DNA from: Pseudomonadota bacterium
GTDB lineage: Bacteria; Pseudomonadota; Gammaproteobacteria; Steroidobacterales; Steroidobacteraceae
Assembly (NCBI GenBank): GCA_023423065.1
Contig: JAFAGC010000115.1
Span: 1 to 27,060 of the forward strand
DNA: 27,060 nucleotides
Reading direction: 5' to 3'
Shown here: one piece after another, positions 24,918 through 27,060 of the stretch
Numbering within the stretch: position 1 is the stretch's first letter
How the letters are laid out: each line of letters opens with the position of its first letter
Notes under the pieces: model-generated
What the model was told of the DNA's origin: nothing
What the model saw: the letters and a program-made list of their open reading frames with translations, nothing else
The model's database searches: none
Made by a program: the position numbers and the translations under genes

Positions 24918-25418
24918 GTACAGCTCTGACCACGCCAACTTCTCCTCTGCTAATTCGGCAATCTCGGACTCATCAAAATGGCACAGGAGTGCCCCCAACT
25001 TGCGCTCGCCTCGCGCCAAGGCAATGACGGTGAGTGCGCTCTGGACTGTCTGAGCGTCCTTATGTGAGCCGAGATCTGCAAGTGCCAGTGACGCGATGCT
25101 ATCCCAAGCCGCTTCGTAGTCGGCCTGGAGCCAGTCAGGGAGTTGTGGATTGGTCTTGCGGTGACGCTCAATCTCGATGAGGGCCACAAGAGCGTAGAGA
25201 TTCCAATCGCGGGACGCCAAGTTCTTAGCAATTCGCACAAGGTGAGGTACCGCCGCATAGGAAGCTTCACCAAGATCGCCTTGGTGATGCAATTCGTTCC
25301 ACAGCTCGTCCCAAACAGACTGGCCCGCCTCAAGCTTCGCAAGTGGAACGGATGCGTCATACGGTACGCCGTATCCACCGCGCATTTGCTGCCAACGCTT
25401 GTCGGTTAACGCCAACAT
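24912..25418 (-). CDS. Cassette gene D: helical hypothetical protein
   Basis: A 168-residue protein from ATG 25418, 8 bases after attC4. Largely alpha-helical: SVWDELWNELHHQGDLGEASYAAVPHLVRIAKNLASRDWNLYALVALIEIERHR, then DYEAAWDSIASLALADLGSHKDAQTVQSALTVIALARGERKLGALLCHF. The repeating helix pairs suggest a HEAT-like solenoid, as in some immunity-type proteins, but I recognise no named family. Its TAA stop is the TAA inside the R'' box GCCTAAC of attC3. Confidence 0.8.
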   Translation of the reverse strand: MLALTDKRWQQMRGGYGVPYDASVPLAKLEAGQSVWDELWNELHHQGDLGEASYAAVPHLVRIAKNLASRDWNLYALVALIEIERHRKTNPQLPDWLQADYEAAWDSIASLALADLGSHKDAQTVQSALTVIALARGERKLGALLCHFDESEIAELAEEKLAWSELYA

Positions 25419-25426
25419 CGAGGTAC

Positions 25427-25507
25427 GCCTAACGATTGAGCTGAGCGGCGCGCGCGCCGACGTTTGAGCTTGGCACTTTATCTCTCACGCGTCCGCTCCA
25501 GTGATGA
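25427..25507 (-). other. attC4, left part (split by IS-2)
   Basis: Starts with GCCTAAC (25427-25433) and carries GATTGAGCTGAGCGGCGCGC, one base different from attC2. It runs to CGTCCGCTCCAGTGATGA, where IS-2 begins. The last 12 bases of the site are at 26873-26884, so the whole site would be 93 bp. Confidence 0.85.
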
Positions 25508-25594
25508 GATGGACTCCTCCTGCCGAGGCGATTCGGCATCGATGTGCCAAGCTGTATGTGCTGCATCAGCTAGCCCCAACAAGAGGAGTCCCCC

Positions 25595-26629
25595 ATGGAT
25601 GCTACGACTGTCGGTGTCGACCTGGCAAAGAACGTGTTCGAGATCGCCTTGGCCGATGAGCGCGGACATATTTTCGATCGCCAACGCCTGACCCGCGCCC
25701 GGTTCGATCGATTCTTCGGCAACCGCCCCGCCTGCCACATCGTCATGGAGGCTTGTGGCTCGGCCCATCACCACGCCCGGCGCCTTCGCGATCAGGGGCA
25801 CGAGGTCTGTCTACTGCCGGCGCAATACGCCCGGGCTTACGTCCGGCGTAACAAGACCGATGCCGCAGACGCGGCAGCTCTCATCGAGGCCGCTCGCTGC
25901 CCGGACATCCGGCCGGTGCCGATCAAGTCAGTCGATCAGCAGGCCTTGCAGCAACTGCATCGCTTGCGCTCGCAGTGGATGGGTGCACGCACTTCGCGCT
26001 TGAACTTCCTGCGCGGATGCCTGCGAGAGTTCGGCCTCAGCGTCCCGCTCGGACCCAGGCGCGCGATCGGGGCGGTTCGTGATGCGCTGGCGGATGTCGC
26101 CAGCCCCGTGCCCACGCTGCTGCACTCAAGCCTGCTCGAGTTGCTCAACGAGATCGACTCGCTCGAGCAGCGTTGCAAGCAGCTCGACCGCGAGCTCAAG
26201 CGGCTTCACGAGCACGACCCTGTTATCGACAGATTGCTCAAGATCCCAGGCGTTGGCGATCTCACTGCAACCGCACTGCGTGCCTCGGTGGTCGACATCC
26301 AGCGCTTCCCATCGGCAAGGCACTTCGCAAGCTACTTGGGCCTCACCTCTCGAGAGCACTCATCCGGAGAACGTCGACGCTTGGGGCGCATCAGCAAGCA
26401 AGGCGATCCTTATCTCAGGACCCTGCTCATCCATGGCGCGAGGTCCGTACTGCTCGCAGCGCGATCCGCGCAGCGTCGCGGACTCACGCTCGATCGGCTA
26501 CGCACCTGGGCGCTCGATGTGCAAGAACGACGCGGTCACAACAAGGCCACGGTCGCTCTGGCCAACAAGCTCGCCCGCATCGTGTGGGCCACCTGGCGTC
26601 ACGAGCGCGACTTCACGAGCCATCCCTAA
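25595..26629 (+). CDS. IS-2 transposase (DEDD recombinase, IS110 family)
   Basis: A 344-residue protein from ATG 25595 with AGAGGAG upstream. The DEDD domain shows TVGVDLAKNVFEIALAD (D9), HIVMEACGSAHHHARRL (E52) and RRNKTDAADAAAL (D89, D92). A coiled segment with EIDSLEQRCKQLDRELKRL follows, then IPGVGDLTATALRASVVDI and Tnp_20 motifs HSSGERRRLGRISKQGDPYLRTLLIHGARSVLLAA. Full length and apparently intact. Clearly diverged from the IS-1 transposase, so this is a separate element and not a copy. Confidence 0.93.
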   Translation: MDATTVGVDLAKNVFEIALADERGHIFDRQRLTRARFDRFFGNRPACHIVMEACGSAHHHARRLRDQGHEVCLLPAQYARAYVRRNKTDAADAAALIEAARCPDIRPVPIKSVDQQALQQLHRLRSQWMGARTSRLNFLRGCLREFGLSVPLGPRRAIGAVRDALADVASPVPTLLHSSLLELLNEIDSLEQRCKQLDRELKRLHEHDPVIDRLLKIPGVGDLTATALRASVVDIQRFPSARHFASYLGLTSREHSSGERRRLGRISKQGDPYLRTLLIHGARSVLLAARSAQRRGLTLDRLRTWALDVQERRGHNKATVALANKLARIVWATWRHERDFTSHP

Positions 26630-26872
26630 CCACTTCTCCAGCGGCACCTTCATCCCTTCATGCAGGAGCGGAACAGCCGCCGGCGCGGATAAGCCGATAA
26701 CACCTCTGGTCTCTTAGACCCTTCCAGTGATTGGCTCCGCGTCGGCGACTCTCATGATGTCCAGGGCAGCAATGCTTGCCCATCAACAGGACGGATACAC
26801 GAATGCAGCCGCAGCTCGCTCGACTGGAATGAAGAGATCAGATCACGCTACTTGACGGAGGAGTCCATACAC
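26630..26872 (+). other. IS-2 3' non-coding region
   Basis: 243 bases with no convincing gene. They contain the candidate bridge RNA (26675-26805) and the right inverted repeat. Confidence 0.7.
26675..26805 (+). ncRNA. Candidate bridge RNA (seekRNA) of IS-2, guides matching its attC4 site
   Basis: Target loop: 26678-26689 (CGCCGGCGCGGA) pairs with 26736-26747 (TCCGCGTCGGCG) over 12 positions with one G-U. Inside, TAACACCTC (26698-26706) is the reverse complement of GAGGTGTTA on the right flank. A GGTCT/AGACC hairpin (26708-26720) follows, then CCAGTGAT (26724-26731), identical to the left flank 25498-25505. Donor loop: TCTCAT (26750-26755) is complementary to ATGAGA across the left junction. 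A GGGCAG/TTGCCC hairpin (26764-26781) comes next, then ATACACGA (26795-26802), identical to the right junction. The guide order is the same as in IS-1. RNA ends are not determined. Confidence 0.78.
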
Positions 26873-27060
26873 GAGGTGTTAGGCGACAAACCCGGCAACT
26901 GCGACTCCCACTGCACGCCATGCGCGTCTACCCGCAACGACCACACCGAGCCTCTACATTGGGCGTACTCGGGTGAGCGCTCGACTGTACCCGTTACCAG
27001 GATTCGATCAGGATTCCCGCTGTCGTCAGCGTCGTCGTCAAAGGCGGTAACCGTCATGCC
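26848..27060 (-). CDS. Cassette gene E (3' part): hypothetical protein with an IS-encoded tail
   Basis: The reading enters from the right edge; the ATG at 27057 may be internal. It gives TAFDDDADDSGNPDRILVTGTVERSPEYAQCRGSVWSLRVDAHGVQWESQLPGLSPNT, a soluble beta-rich sequence of no recognised family, acidic near its visible start. It reads through attC4's R'' box (SPNT) and then into IS-2, ending SCMDSSVK. Without IS-2 the same frame would end SSLERTRER, the usual type of attC-encoded tail, so the insertion replaced the last residues. Confidence 0.7.
   Translation of the reverse strand, partial: GMTVTAFDDDADDSGNPDRILVTGTVERSPEYAQCRGSVWSLRVDAHGVQWESQLPGLSPNTSCMDSSVK
26873..26884 (-). other. 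attC4, R'' end (right of IS-2)
   Basis: Plus-strand GAGGTGTTAGGC, ending in the GTTAGGC core (26878-26884). It completes the attC interrupted by IS-2. Confidence 0.85.

Larger units (their letters stand above)
25508..26872 (+). mobile_element. IS-2: second IS110-family (IS1111-type) insertion sequence, inside attC4
   Basis: About 1365 bp. Perfect 12-bp subterminal inverted repeats are ATGGACTCCTCC (25509-25520) and GGAGGAGTCCAT (26857-26868), 1 and 4 bases from the ends. GA occurs at both junctions (25506-25507, 26873-26874) and may be the exchanged core, though GAG and neighbouring bases are also shared, so ends are certain only to within 2-3 bases. The 5' non-coding part is about 90 bases and the 3' part about 240, as in IS-1. 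The element differs from IS-1 in sequence and target arm. Confidence 0.9.

Noticed and set aside
26666..26673. GGAGCGGA in the IS-2 3' region as the left target guide (matches GAGCGGA in attC)
   Set aside because: It lies outside the stem-enclosed loop and matches the wrong strand; CCAGTGAT fits position, strand and junction better.
23868..26884. CRISPR array, suggested by regularly recurring 88-bp repeats
   Set aside because: Repeat length, internal dyad, coding spacers and core boxes are those of attC sites.

Overview
The window is high-GC proteobacterial DNA. The gene content and neighbourhoods (kdsA-eno, ftsB-ispD, a long HrpA, a DeaD helicase with a DbpA-type tail, bactofilin plus zinc-ribbon protein) fit a gammaproteobacterium, possibly from the Xanthomonadales/Nevskiales/Steroidobacterales side. 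This placement is inferred from gene order and protein style, not from a marker search.

Positions 1 to about 21,550 are mostly ordinary chromosome. On the minus strand, ftsB and the start of ispD lie at the left edge. kdsA and eno overlap by 4 bases at 7.4-9.5 kb. Many gammaproteobacteria keep these two pairs together; here about 6.7 kb separates them. That block holds a Phd/PIN toxin-antitoxin pair, a DUF2059 secreted protein, a small peptide with a double-glycine leader, a two-domain M16 peptidase, a VOC protein, an RDD membrane protein, a decayed AIG2-like fragment and two hypotheticals. Further right are a LOG-family protein, a GNAT acetyltransferase, hrpA, DoxX and PH-like membrane proteins, a DeaD helicase, a four-helix membrane protein, bactofilin with a zinc-ribbon partner, a VIT-family transporter, TspO, a second VOC protein, an ABM-like protein and a HIT protein.

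From about 22.0 kb to the right edge lies a run of integron gene cassettes, all read on the minus strand. Near-identical attC sites of about 88-93 bp separate them, with core GCCTAAC/GTTAGGC and asymmetric L boxes that fix the orientation. At least five cassette genes are present, none of recognised function. A degenerate 48-bp attC closes the array at its left end. No integron integrase is in the window. From the array direction one would lie beyond the right edge, or the array is an integrase-less attC cluster.

Two different IS110-family (IS1111-type) insertion sequences, both with the transposase on the plus strand, sit inside attC sites. This is the most striking part. The 3' non-coding region of each IS contains a predicted stem with an internal loop. 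The two sides of that loop carry 8-9 nt guides which, joined end to end, rebuild the attC target: exactly at the junction for the second element, and as the array's consensus left arm for the first. A second loop downstream in each carries short matches to the element's own ends. This is the architecture of a bridge RNA (seekRNA). The window therefore appears to show two RNA-guided recombinases independently programmed to enter integron attC sites, one in each arm of the site.
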